The notes: a model not told the origin generated them from the letters alone. Positions 1-6,962 are shown, counted from the first letter of the stretch. The stretch is 10,314 bases of DNA from JAGNHB01 sp964436005 (GCA_964436005.1 CAYTBK010000136.1:1-10314); one strand, 5' to 3'. Translations and numbers: made by a program.

Positions 1-821
1 TCCGCCGCGACAAGCCCTTCATCGCCATCAACTGCGGCGCCATCACGGACACGCTCCTGGAAAGCGAGCTCTTCGGCTACGAGAAAGGCGCCTTCACGGG
101 CGCCGAAAAGACCCACTCCGGCATCTTCGAGGCTGCCAGCGGCGGCACCTGCCTGCTGGACGAAATCGGCGAAATGCCCCTGACCATGCAGTCCAAGCTG
201 CTGCGGGTGCTCCAGGACGGCGCGATCCGCCGGGTCGGCTCGACCCGGGAGATCCGCGTGGACGTCCGCATCCTGGCCGCCACGCACCGGGACCTGGAGG
301 AAATGGTCCGGGAGAAGCAGTTCCGGCAGGACCTGTTCTACCGGCTGAACGTCGTCCAGATGGCCATCCCCCCGCTCCGGGAACGGCGCGAGGACATCCC
401 CCTCCTCGCCGCGCATTTCCTCGAGCGCTACATGGTCAGGAACCGCCGCCGCGGCCTGCGTTTCTCCGACGAGGTCGTCCAGGCCCTGCTCCACTACGAC
501 TGGCCGGGCAACGTCCGCGAATTGGAACACGTCGTGGAATCGGCGGCCACCCTCTCCCCCCTGTCCGTCATCGGCCTGGACTCCATCCCGGCCAAGATCG
601 GGCAGAGCTCCGGTGCGGAAAGGCTGCTCGAGCCCCTTCTCCCCGGGTCCGACGGAAGCGCCCTCCCGCCGTTGAGCGAAGTGGAGAGGATGTACATCCT
701 GAAGGTGCTCAAGGAGGTGGAGGGCAACAAATCCCTGGCCTCGCGGGTGCTGGGCCTGGACCGGAAAACCCTCCGCCTCAAACTCAAGCAATACGGCTAC
801 GACACGGAAGAAGCAGAATAG
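1..821 (+). CDS. Sigma-54-dependent transcriptional activator, NtrC family (5' truncated)
   Basis: The reading frame is open from base 3 to the TAG at 819-821, giving 272 visible residues; the start and N-terminal sensory domain lie outside the window. It is the C-terminal part of a sigma-54 activator: an AAA+ domain that remodels RNA polymerase-sigma-54 at -12/-24 promoters, followed by a Fis-type DNA-binding domain. The sigma-54 contact loop GAFTGA is at 87-104 and the Walker B sequence LLDEIG at 153-170. QDLFYRLNVV and PPLRERREDIPLL follow, and WPGNVREL is at 501-524. The Walker A motif should lie just upstream of base 1. The last ~45 residues, with LKEVEGNKSLASRVLGLDRKTL, form the Fis-like helix-turn-helix. 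The 3' end overlaps the convergent gene at 797-1750. The signal it senses and its targets cannot be told from this fragment; I saw no convincing -12/-24 promoter in the window. Confidence 0.96.
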   Translation, partial: RRDKPFIAINCGAITDTLLESELFGYEKGAFTGAEKTHSGIFEAASGGTCLLDEIGEMPLTMQSKLLRVLQDGAIRRVGSTREIRVDVRILAATHRDLEEMVREKQFRQDLFYRLNVVQMAIPPLRERREDIPLLAAHFLERYMVRNRRRGLRFSDEVVQALLHYDWPGNVRELEHVVESAATLSPLSVIGLDSIPAKIGQSSGAERLLEPLLPGSDGSALPPLSEVERMYILKVLKEVEGNKSLASRVLGLDRKTLRLKLKQYGYDTEEAE

Positions 822-1750
822 AGCCGGTCGCACAGCTCGCTGAAGAACTTGGCATCCTTGACGTTCTCCCGCAGTTCGCGGGGGATGGCCTCCGCCCCTC
901 TGAAAGCGCCCACCAGGGCGCCGGTCAGGAAACCGACGCTGTCGGAAGCGTCCCCGGCGTACACCGCGTTGGAGACGGCCTCCCCATAGTCGTCGGGGTT
1001 CTTGAGGAAGGCGAACAGGGCGGCGAACAGGCTCTCCAGGATGCTGTAGCCGGTGCCCAGCTCCACCAGGCCCTCCTCCACGGAAAGGGGCAACAGCGAC
1101 AGGACCCAGTTCAGGATCTCCTCGAACGACGGGTCCACGGGACGCAGTTCCTGGCCCACCTTCTGCACGATGCCGGGCAACTCCTCCCGGTCCCGGCACT
1201 GCAGGACCTGGCGCAGCAGCAGGCCAAAGCAGGCGCAGCCCGTCAGCACGCGCGGTTCGCGCAGGATGATCTTCGCCAGCTCCTGCGTCCGTTTCACGAT
1301 TTCCTGGGGATCCCGGAAGAGGAAAAGCACCACCGGCGGCACGAAGGCGAGCGGCTTGCTGCCGTCCTGGCGCCCGCCGGCTTCGTGCCAGGGAACCCCC
1401 TCGTGCATCCGCCGGCAGCAGGCCATGATCGAGCGCCCGGGCGTGATCCACGATTCTTCCCTGTACAGACGCAGCATCCCCTTGGCGACCCGGGCGGGGT
1501 CGACGCTCCCCGTCTCCAGGATGGCCTCGGACACGATGGTGAGGAGCTGGGTCTCGTCGGTGTAGTGCCCCCGGTCCAGCATGGCGTTCACATGGCCGTC
1601 GGGCGCCTTCTGGTACGTCGCGCTCGGCGCGGGGAACGATTCCCGAACGACCTGGGGGTGGAGGAACTGGTAGGGCATCCCCATGGCATCGCCGACCACG
1701 GCCCCCATGATGGCCCCTCGGAAACGGTTCACGTCCAGGCGCTTCTTCAT
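797..1750 (-). CDS. ADP-ribosylglycohydrolase (DraG/ARH) family protein with atypical metal-site motifs
   Basis: This 317-residue protein has the size and motif order of the ADP-ribosylglycohydrolase family, all-helical enzymes that remove ADP-ribose from proteins or small molecules using two Mg ions. The N-terminus shows RGAIMGAVVGDAMGMPYQF (residues 11-29), the typical family opening. YTDETQL (63-69) matches the conserved T-D-D segment. AGDASDSVGFLTGALVGA (265-282) matches the C-terminal GGDxD metal-binding segment. Two ligands differ from the family pattern: E66 replaces the second Asp of TDD, and residues 266-270 read GDASD instead of GGDSD. Activity is therefore uncertain. The ATG is preceded by GGGAGGTG about 5 bases away. 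The gene lies 75 bp downstream of the ftsB-like gene with no clear promoter between, so co-transcription is likely. Its 3' end overlaps the sigma-54 activator gene by 25 bp. The substrate is unknown. Confidence 0.88.
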   Translation of the reverse strand: MKKRLDVNRFRGAIMGAVVGDAMGMPYQFLHPQVVRESFPAPSATYQKAPDGHVNAMLDRGHYTDETQLLTIVSEAILETGSVDPARVAKGMLRLYREESWITPGRSIMACCRRMHEGVPWHEAGGRQDGSKPLAFVPPVVLFLFRDPQEIVKRTQELAKIILREPRVLTGCACFGLLLRQVLQCRDREELPGIVQKVGQELRPVDPSFEEILNWVLSLLPLSVEEGLVELGTGYSILESLFAALFAFLKNPDDYGEAVSNAVYAGDASDSVGFLTGALVGAFRGAEAIPRELRENVKDAKFFSELCDRLYSASSVS

Positions 1751-1825
1751 GGCACACCTCCCGGTTCCCGGTTTTGGTCTTCCCTCGGGACTCCGGTCGG
1801 CACGCCTTGCCGCCAGAACGCTCTT

Positions 1826-2215
1826 CTACCGCTGTGAAGGGCCGTTCTTGCGTACCGCCGGCGACCCTGCATTCTCAGGGGGCGGCGCGACGTCGCGCAC
1901 CGCCGGAGAAGTGCCCGGAGAACCCGATTCCTGCATGACGATCTCCCCGGGCCTGGCATAGCGAAGCTTGTTTCTGATTTCCAGAATGAGTGTCTCGGGA
2001 TCACGGTTCAGCTTGTCGATCCGGGTGCGCAGTGCCGCGTTCGCCTCTTCCAGGCGGGTTTTCTGCGCCTTGTAGGAGGCGTACTCATCGGCCCTGGCCT
2101 GCATTCTGAGCACCCCGTGCTGCCCGAAGATGGCGAACACCACCACCCCCAGACTGCCGAGGATCAGGATGATGAAGGCGATCTCCTTTTGTACCGACAG
2201 CTTTCTGGTGCCCAT
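1826..2215 (-). CDS. ftsB: FtsB/DivIC-family septum formation initiator
   Basis: This 129-residue protein is predicted to be bitopic, with the layout of FtsB/DivIC, the small divisome protein that forms a complex with FtsL and FtsQ (DivIB) and helps activate septal peptidoglycan synthesis. A short cytoplasmic start is followed by one hydrophobic helix (about residues 11-30), then a charged coiled coil (about 36-72). RDPETLILEIRNKLRYARPG (71-90) then corresponds to the family's conserved end of helix, where the usual pattern is D..yiE..AR..L...pGE. After this comes an unusual tail of about 35 residues (95-129) rich in Pro, Ser, Gly and Ala, predicted disordered. The ATG has GGAAGGA upstream at a usable distance, and a good promoter lies at 2243-2271. 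FtsB and DivIC cannot be told apart by sequence here, and no other cell-division gene is in view. Confidence 0.85.
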   Translation of the reverse strand: MGTRKLSVQKEIAFIILILGSLGVVVFAIFGQHGVLRMQARADEYASYKAQKTRLEEANAALRTRIDKLNRDPETLILEIRNKLRYARPGEIVMQESGSPGTSPAVRDVAPPPENAGSPAVRKNGPSQR

Positions 2216-2242
2216 GTGCCGTCCTTCCCTAACCTGTTTCCC

Positions 2243-2271
2243 ATCTTATCCCAGAATTTCCCATATTGCAA
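2243..2271 (-). promoter_or_regulatory. Sigma-70-type promoter for the ftsB-like gene
   Basis: On the minus strand, TTGCAA (2266-2271) is followed after 17 bases by TAAGAT (2243-2248). The -10 box lies about 28 bases before the ATG at 2215. Spacing and sequence are close to the housekeeping consensus, in a locally AT-rich intergenic stretch. This is pattern-based only. Confidence 0.6.
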
Positions 2272-2293
2272 CTTGCACCCCTTGTAAAACAAA

Positions 2294-2323
2294 TTGCTTC
2301 GGCCCCTGTTCCTTTTGTAGAAT
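2294..2323 (+). promoter_or_regulatory. Putative sigma-70-type promoter for the malic enzyme gene
   Basis: TTGCTT (2294-2299) and TAGAAT (2318-2323) are separated by 18 bases and end 27 bases before the ATG at 2351. The site is divergent from the ftsB-like promoter, with the two -35 boxes about 22 bp apart, so one regulator could affect both. The start codon is preceded by GGAGGTCACC, the same ribosome-binding sequence that precedes the gene at 4004. Confidence 0.45.
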
Positions 2324-2350
2324 GATAGCAATTCCCCCCTGGAGGTCACC

Positions 2351-3805
2351 ATGAGCCCTGTCGACCTTTCGCTTGCCGACCTGAAAACGCTGTTCCCCCC
2401 CGATTTCACCCAGGAACAACTCGCCAAGGCCAAGACGGCTTTCCTGAAGGAACTCTCCCTTTCCGCCCACCGCTTCTACGGCGGGAAGATCATGACCATA
2501 CCCAAAGCGGGCATCTACGGCTTCAACTGGTTCAACGTCTGGTACACGCCGGGAGTCTCCAAGGTGTCGACCACCATCCGCGAGGAGAACGACCTTTCCT
2601 TCGACCTCTCCAACCGGGGGAACCTGGTGGCCGTGGTCTCGGATTCCACGCGCGTGCTGGGCGACGGAGACTGCACGCCTCCCGGGGGTCTCGGGGTCAT
2701 GGAGGGCAAGGTGTTCCTCATGAAGTACCTCGGGGGCGTGGACGGCGTGGCCCTCTGCATCGACAGCCGCGGGCCGGACGGCCGGCACGACCCGGACCGG
2801 ATCATCTCCTTCGTGCAGATGCTGGAACCCAGCGTCGGGGCCGTGAACCTGGAGGACATCTCCCAGCCAAACTGTTACAAGGTGCTGGACACCTTGCGGG
2901 AAAGCTGCAACATTCCCGTGTGGCACGACGACGCCCAGGGCACCGGCAGCGTCACCCTGGCCGGCCTGATCAACGCGCTCAAGATCGTCGACAAGGCCAT
3001 GGGGGACGTCCGGATCGTCTTCCTCGGCGCCGGCGCGGCCAACACCACCATCGCCCGGCTGATCATCTCCGCCGGCGGCGACCCCGAGAAGATGGTGATG
3101 TTCGACACCCGCTCCTCCCTGCACCGGGGAAGGGACGACATCGCCCGGGACCCGGCCTTCTACCGCAAGTGGGAACTGTGCCAGGCCACCAACCCGGACC
3201 GGGTCACCGACATCCCGAAAGCCTGCGCGGGGGCCGACGTCCTGATCGCCGTGTCGCAACCCGGGCCCGACACCGTCAAGCCCGACTGGATCCGTTCCAT
3301 GGGGAAGAAGGCCATCGTCTTCGCCTGCGCCAACCCGGTGCCGGAAATCTACCCCTACGCGGCCAAGGAGGCCGGCGCCCTGGTGGTGGCCACCGGGCGG
3401 GGCGACTTCCCCAACCAGGTCAACAATTCCATGGGCTTCCCCGGCATCCTCAAGGGCGCCCTCATGGCCCGCTCGCGGAAGATCACCGACGGGATGGCCA
3501 TCGCGGCCGCCCGGTCCATGGCCTCCTTCGCGGAGAAGCAGGGCCTCAGCCCCGACTACATCATGCCCAAGATGAGCGAGACGGAGGTTTTCGCCGTGGA
3601 GGCAGCCGACGTGGCCGTGGAGGCGGTCAAGGACGGCGTGGCCCGGGTGGCGGTCACTTGGCAGGAAGTGCACGACCGGACGCTGGCCGACATCCGGCAG
3701 GCGCGCTCCATCGTGGACCTGCTCATGAACAACGGCTTCATCCCCTCGCCGGACCCGGCCATGATCGAGGAGGCCGTGCGCAAGGCCGTGGCGGCCGTCC
3801 GGTAG
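2351..3805 (+). CDS. Malic enzyme (malate dehydrogenase, oxaloacetate-decarboxylating)
   Basis: This 484-residue protein is predicted to carry out oxidative decarboxylation of malate to pyruvate and CO2, reducing NAD or NADP, in the cytoplasm. The catalytic tyrosine sits in WYTPGVSKV (Y65). The general-base lysine is most likely K120 in GGLGVMEGK. Metal ligands lie in NLED (E168, D169) and in WHDDAQGTG (D193, D194). The Rossmann nucleotide-binding loop is GAGAAN (226-231). NPVPE (328-332) and ATGRGDFPNQVNN (347-359) complete the family signature. The metal-site segment usually reads FHDDxxGTA, so WHDDAQGTG is a variant. Length is between the short bacterial forms (~400) and the long NAD form (~565). 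Cofactor preference cannot be decided by eye. The start is set by GGAGGT four bases before the ATG, and the unit is bounded by its own promoter and a terminator, so it looks monocistronic. Confidence 0.93.
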   Translation: MSPVDLSLADLKTLFPPDFTQEQLAKAKTAFLKELSLSAHRFYGGKIMTIPKAGIYGFNWFNVWYTPGVSKVSTTIREENDLSFDLSNRGNLVAVVSDSTRVLGDGDCTPPGGLGVMEGKVFLMKYLGGVDGVALCIDSRGPDGRHDPDRIISFVQMLEPSVGAVNLEDISQPNCYKVLDTLRESCNIPVWHDDAQGTGSVTLAGLINALKIVDKAMGDVRIVFLGAGAANTTIARLIISAGGDPEKMVMFDTRSSLHRGRDDIARDPAFYRKWELCQATNPDRVTDIPKACAGADVLIAVSQPGPDTVKPDWIRSMGKKAIVFACANPVPEIYPYAAKEAGALVVATGRGDFPNQVNNSMGFPGILKGALMARSRKITDGMAIAAARSMASFAEKQGLSPDYIMPKMSETEVFAVEAADVAVEAVKDGVARVAVTWQEVHDRTLADIRQARSIVDLLMNNGFIPSPDPAMIEEAVRKAVAAVR

Positions 3806-3830
3806 CCGGCGGCCCCGCCCGCCCTTCAGT

Positions 3831-3866
3831 GGCCCGCCTCTCGCCGAGAGGCGGGCCATTTTCGGT
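3831..3866 (+). terminator. Rho-independent terminator after the malic enzyme gene
   Basis: A perfect inverted repeat runs from 3831 to 3857, with 13-base arms beginning GGCCCGCCTC around a single central base. It is followed by ATTTTCGGTTTAT. It starts 26 bases after the malic enzyme stop and separates this gene from the unit at 4004. Confidence 0.8.
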
Positions 3867-3924
3867 TTATTCGCCCGATTCTTCCCCCCTCGTTTGCCGC
3901 CCCCCGCCGAGCGACGATGACGAC

Positions 3925-3953
3925 TTGACTTGCCGCTGCCCCTCCGCTATCCT
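3925..3953 (+). promoter_or_regulatory. Near-consensus sigma-70 promoter of the ycf46-ycf35 unit
   Basis: TTGACT (3925-3930) and TATCCT (3948-3953) are separated by exactly 17 bases. The -10 box ends 50 bases before the ATG at 4004, leaving a short leader with GGAGGTCACC next to the start. No operator-like palindrome was seen around it, so constitutive or housekeeping expression is the simplest reading. Confidence 0.65.
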
Positions 3954-4003
3954 GCCCTTGTTCCGAGACACTCAAGCGCACTCTTCCGGAAACGGAGGTC
4001 ACC

Positions 4004-5590
4004 ATGCCCGCCAGCAGCGACAGAGAAGGGCCGACGGCCGGCCTGAACTTCGAACAGGAGCTGGAAGTCTTCCTGCGGTCGCGGTTCTCCCTGGTCTGCA
4101 TCGTCTCTTCGGAAGAGGAGCGGGTGCTGGAGGCGGTCACCGCCGTCTGCCGCCGGGGCGGACGCCCCCTGGTGTCCTGGGACGCCGCCGACTTCCTCCA
4201 GCCGCTGCTGGGCGACTACGCCCCCTCCCCGCCCCCCCGCGATCCGCTGACCATGCTGGAGGCCGTGGACAAGGCCGAGGGCAACGTGGTCTTCGTCCTC
4301 CCCGACTTCCACCAGTGCTGGCAGAACCAGCCCCGGGTGGTCCGCAAGCTGAAGAACCTGGCCCGCCGCCTGCAGTACACCCGCAAGACCGTCATCGTCA
4401 CCCTCGTCTCGGCCTCGCTCCCCGACGAACTGAAGGACGACGCCGTGCTCATGGAGTTCCCCCCGCCGGGACCGGCGGAACTGTCGGCCATCATCGACCG
4501 GCTGCAGGACACGCCCGGCGTGAAGGTCGCCGAGGACGCCCCCACCCGGGACCGCCTGGTGCAGGCCGCCCTGGGCCTCTCCTGCCGGCAGGCCCTGCGG
4601 GTCTTCTCCAAGGCCCTGGTGATGGACGGCACCCTGGACGGGCGGGACGTGGAGATGGTGACCGCCGAGAAGAAGCAGGTGATCCGCCAGTCCGGGGCGC
4701 TGGAATTCTATACCCCATCCGAGACCATCGCCGACGTGGGCGGGCTGGACATCCTCAAGGACTGGCTCCGCCAGCGGGAGCGGGCCTTCTCCGCCGAGGC
4801 CGCCGCCTACGGCCTGCCCCTGCCCAAGGGCATCGCCCTCATTGGCATCCCGGGCACGGGGAAATCACTGACGGCGCGCATGGTGGCCTCGCTCTGGCGG
4901 CTGCCCCTCATCCGGCTGGACGTGGGCGCCCTCTTCGGCAGCCTGGTGGGGCAGTCCGAGGAAAACGCCCGCCGGGCCCTCCGGCTGGCCGAGACGGTGG
5001 CCCCCTGCATCCTCTGGATCGACGAATTGGAGAAGGCCTTCGCCACCGGCGGCCTGGACGGGGGCACCTCCCTGCGCGTCCTGGGCACCTTCCTCACCTG
5101 GATGCAGGAAAAGACCCGCCCGGCCTTCATCGTGGCCACCGCCAACAAGGTGGAGATGCTCCCGCCGGAGCTGCTGCGCCGGGGTCGCTTCGACGAAATC
5201 TTCTTCCTGGACCTGCCCACCGACGCCGAGCGCCAGGAGATCTTCCGGGTGCACATCCGCAAACGGCGGCGTGACCCGGCGGCCTACGACCTGGGCCAGC
5301 TGTCCCGGCTTTCCGCGGGCTTCGTGGGGGCCGAGCTCGAACAGGCCGTCATCGACGCCATGTACCTGGCCTTCAACGACCCGTCCGCCCCCGCCCGGGA
5401 GTTCACTTCGGGCGACATCGCCGTGGCCCTGGGCCGGCTGGTGCCCCTGTGCATCTCCCAGCGGGAGACCGTGGAGTACCTGCGCACCTGGCTGACGGAG
5501 GGGCGGGCCCAGTCGGCCTCGTTCCTGGAGGCGGAGGAGGCGCGGCAGCGCTTCGTGCCCATCCAGTTGGAACCTTTCAGCCACAATTGA
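4004..5590 (+). CDS. ycf46: Ycf46-type AAA+ ATPase
   Basis: This 528-residue protein has the architecture of Ycf46, a plastid- and cyanobacteria-conserved AAA+ protein of unclear function. The N-terminal ~230 residues form a degenerate ATPase-like domain (EVFLRSRFSLVCIVSSEEER, 21-40). The linker ALEFYTPSETIADVGGLD (232-249) is typical of Ycf46. The active AAA+ domain has Walker A GIPGTGKS (281-288), an aromatic pore-loop-like segment ALFGSLVGQSE (309-319), Walker B CILWIDE (335-341), sensor-1 ATAN (378-381) and arginine-finger region LLRRGRFDE (390-398). The lid domain follows. It should be an ATP-driven remodelling or unfolding machine; no protease domain is fused. The C-terminus (516-525) reads RFVPIQLEPF, a motif that recurs in the membrane protein at 6001. 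A GGAGGT ribosome-binding site sets the start. It is the first gene of a tight unit with DUF1257, a two-TM protein and DUF2997. Confidence 0.93.
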   Translation: MPASSDREGPTAGLNFEQELEVFLRSRFSLVCIVSSEEERVLEAVTAVCRRGGRPLVSWDAADFLQPLLGDYAPSPPPRDPLTMLEAVDKAEGNVVFVLPDFHQCWQNQPRVVRKLKNLARRLQYTRKTVIVTLVSASLPDELKDDAVLMEFPPPGPAELSAIIDRLQDTPGVKVAEDAPTRDRLVQAALGLSCRQALRVFSKALVMDGTLDGRDVEMVTAEKKQVIRQSGALEFYTPSETIADVGGLDILKDWLRQRERAFSAEAAAYGLPLPKGIALIGIPGTGKSLTARMVASLWRLPLIRLDVGALFGSLVGQSEENARRALRLAETVAPCILWIDELEKAFATGGLDGGTSLRVLGTFLTWMQEKTRPAFIVATANKVEMLPPELLRRGRFDEIFFLDLPTDAERQEIFRVHIRKRRRDPAAYDLGQLSRLSAGFVGAELEQAVIDAMYLAFNDPSAPAREFTSGDIAVALGRLVPLCISQRETVEYLRTWLTEGRAQSASFLEAEEARQRFVPIQLEPFSHN

Positions 5591-5604
5591 GGAGGAGGAC
5601 AACC

Positions 5605-5991
5605 GTGTCGCAGTTCATCACCATCCGGACGCGCTTCACCAGCCTGGCCTTCCTCAAGCAGGCCCTGGACGACCTGGGCCTCCCCTGGGAGGAGGGCGAC
5701 CTGAGCATCCGGGGATTTATGGGCCAGCGCACACCGGCGCAGCTGCGCGTGCCCACCCGGAACAAGGGCTACCACATCGGGTTCCGCCAGGTGGGCCGGG
5801 AGTTCGAGATGGTGGCCGATTGGAACGGCATCTCCGAGCACGCCCCCGAGCCGCTTCTGCACGCCCTCTCCCGCCGCTACGCCTACCACGCCGCCGTGGC
5901 CACGCTCCAGGCCCGGGACTTCAGCCTGGTGCAGGAAGAGGTGGGGCCCGACCAGCAGATTCACCTGGTCCTGCGCCGCCAGGCGAACTGA
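5605..5991 (+). CDS. ycf35: Ycf35-like DUF1257 protein
   Basis: This 128-residue protein matches the DUF1257/Ycf35 family over its whole length: SQFITIRTRF at the start, IRGFMGQ (35-41), GYHIGFR (55-61), EFEMVADW (66-73), RRYAYH (90-95) and IHLVLRR (119-125). The function of the family is not established. I chose the GTG at 5605 because GGAGGAGG lies six bases upstream, because it gives the family's usual length of about 128 residues, and because the longer in-frame option from 5449 would run 52 codons inside the ATPase gene. Only 14 bases separate it from the ATPase stop, and 9 bases separate its own stop from the next start, so translational coupling is likely. The small globular protein has no membrane segment and is a plausible partner or adaptor of the Ycf46 ATPase (inference from context). 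Confidence 0.9.
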   Translation: MSQFITIRTRFTSLAFLKQALDDLGLPWEEGDLSIRGFMGQRTPAQLRVPTRNKGYHIGFRQVGREFEMVADWNGISEHAPEPLLHALSRRYAYHAAVATLQARDFSLVQEEVGPDQQIHLVLRRQAN

Positions 5992-6000
5992 GGGGGCGGA

Positions 6001-6753
6001 ATGGCCACCCCTTCGCCCCCAGGTCCCGCCTCGCCGAGCGAACAGCGCATCGAGGAACAGCTCCGCGCCTTCCTCTTCCAGCTCATCCAGGCGGTGGACC
6101 GGTGGAACGCCGCCCTCGGCCTGGCCATCCTCATCGTCTTCCCCGTGGGCATCCTCCTGGTGGCGCACTACGGGTTCGACTGGGGCTTCTGGCAGAGCGT
6201 CCTCTACGGCGGCCTGATCTGGCTGGGCCTGGTGATCGTCCTGGTCGTGCTGTCCATCCGGGACGAAAACGCCAAGCTGCGCCGGGCGGCGGCCGATTTC
6301 GACCGGGCCTACCCGCCGGGCTCCCCGGCGCGGGAGACGGCCCTGGGCATCCTGCGGGAGCTGGAGAGCCCCTCCAAGACGGAACGCAAGCTGCTCAACG
6401 TGATCATGGGCGGAACCCCCGACGCGGCGCCGGACAGCCTCTTCATCGTCCGGCGGCGACCGGGTTCGGCGGAGGAGGAGATCTCCGAACAACTGGGGGA
6501 GCTCGTGGCGCCGACTGCCCCGAACAATCCAGCCGCCTCGGCACAGGCCTTTCCCCAAACCGCCGTCCCTCCGGTGGAGCCATTCCCCGCCGCCGGTCCG
6601 CCCTCTCCGCCGGCAGCCGTCCCGCCCCCCCAAAAATCGTCGGGCCGCTTCGACTTCATCCCCCTGGAACCGTTCACTTCCCCGGGGCCGGCGGATTCTC
6701 CGTCGCCGGAAAGCCTGAACCCGCCTAGCCGACCCGCAAGGAGGAAACCATGA
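6001..6753 (+). CDS. Two-TM protein with proline-rich cytoplasmic tail, part of the ycf46 operon
   Basis: I do not recognise a family for this 250-residue protein. It has a short amphipathic start (SEQRIEEQLRAFLFQLIQ, 13-30) and two predicted membrane helices at about 38-56 and 66-86. A charged stretch (88-135) looks helical (DENAKLRRAAADFDRAYPPG, 88-107). From about residue 140 the tail is low-complexity, rich in Pro, Ala and Ser. Within the tail, residues 216-225 read RFDFIPLEPF, closely matching the end of the ATPase encoded at 4004. The ATG has GAGGGGGCGG just upstream. The gene starts 9 bases after the DUF1257 stop and overlaps the DUF2997 start by ATGA, so it belongs to the same unit. 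The likely role is a membrane anchor or client for the ATPase complex (inference). The short loop between the helices suggests both ends are cytoplasmic. Confidence 0.82.
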   Translation: MATPSPPGPASPSEQRIEEQLRAFLFQLIQAVDRWNAALGLAILIVFPVGILLVAHYGFDWGFWQSVLYGGLIWLGLVIVLVVLSIRDENAKLRRAAADFDRAYPPGSPARETALGILRELESPSKTERKLLNVIMGGTPDAAPDSLFIVRRRPGSAEEEISEQLGELVAPTAPNNPAASAQAFPQTAVPPVEPFPAAGPPSPPAAVPPPQKSSGRFDFIPLEPFTSPGPADSPSPESLNPPSRPARRKP

Positions 6754-6962
6754 GCGAAATCCAGGAAGTGGACGTTTTCATCGACGCCGACGGCAGCGTC
6801 CGCCTCGAGGTCCGCGGAGTCAAGGGCCCGGCCTGCCGGGGGCTCACCGCCCCCCTGGAGGAGGCGCTGGGCGGCGAGGTCGTGCAGCGGGAAACCACCG
6901 CCGAGCATGACGAGGCGCCCGACCGGGACGGCCTGGCCGATCCCCTGGTCCAGCGGGCCTGA
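6750..6962 (+). CDS. DUF2997 small protein
   Basis: This 70-residue protein fits DUF2997. An N-terminal beta-rich part (EIQEVDVFIDADGSVRLEVR, 3-22) is followed by GVKGPACRGLTAPLEEALGG (23-42), matching the family pattern GxxGxxC...lE..LG. It ends in a short acidic/polar tail. C29 is at the position of the family's conserved cysteine. The function of DUF2997 is unknown. To my knowledge it is found in cyanobacteria and elsewhere near DUF1257 genes, and the same pairing occurs here. GGAGG sits six bases before the ATG, which overlaps the previous stop as ATGA, so translation is probably coupled. With the ATPase and DUF1257 protein it likely forms one functional module (inference). Confidence 0.88.
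   Translation: MSEIQEVDVFIDADGSVRLEVRGVKGPACRGLTAPLEEALGGEVVQRETTAEHDEAPDRDGLADPLVQRA

Noticed and set aside
2246..3859. 537-codon open frame on the minus strand opposite the malic enzyme
   Set aside because: It is antisense to a gene with all family motifs; its translation is Gly/His/Val/Arg-rich and repetitive, as expected from the shadow of a high-GC3 gene.
2920..5274. 784-codon plus-strand open frame across the malic enzyme, terminator and ATPase
   Set aside because: It is the +1 shadow of two real genes and would run through a strong terminator and promoter; its composition is dominated by Arg, Gly, Pro and His.
5449..5604. 52-codon N-terminal extension of the DUF1257 protein from an upstream ATG
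   Set aside because: It lies entirely within the ATPase gene in another frame, while the GTG at 5605 has an ideal ribosome-binding site and gives the family length.
5284..6633. 449-codon minus-strand open frame opposite the ATPase end, DUF1257 and membrane protein genes
   Set aside because: It is antisense to three coding regions, two of them matching known families; it has no ribosome-binding site and a low-complexity translation.
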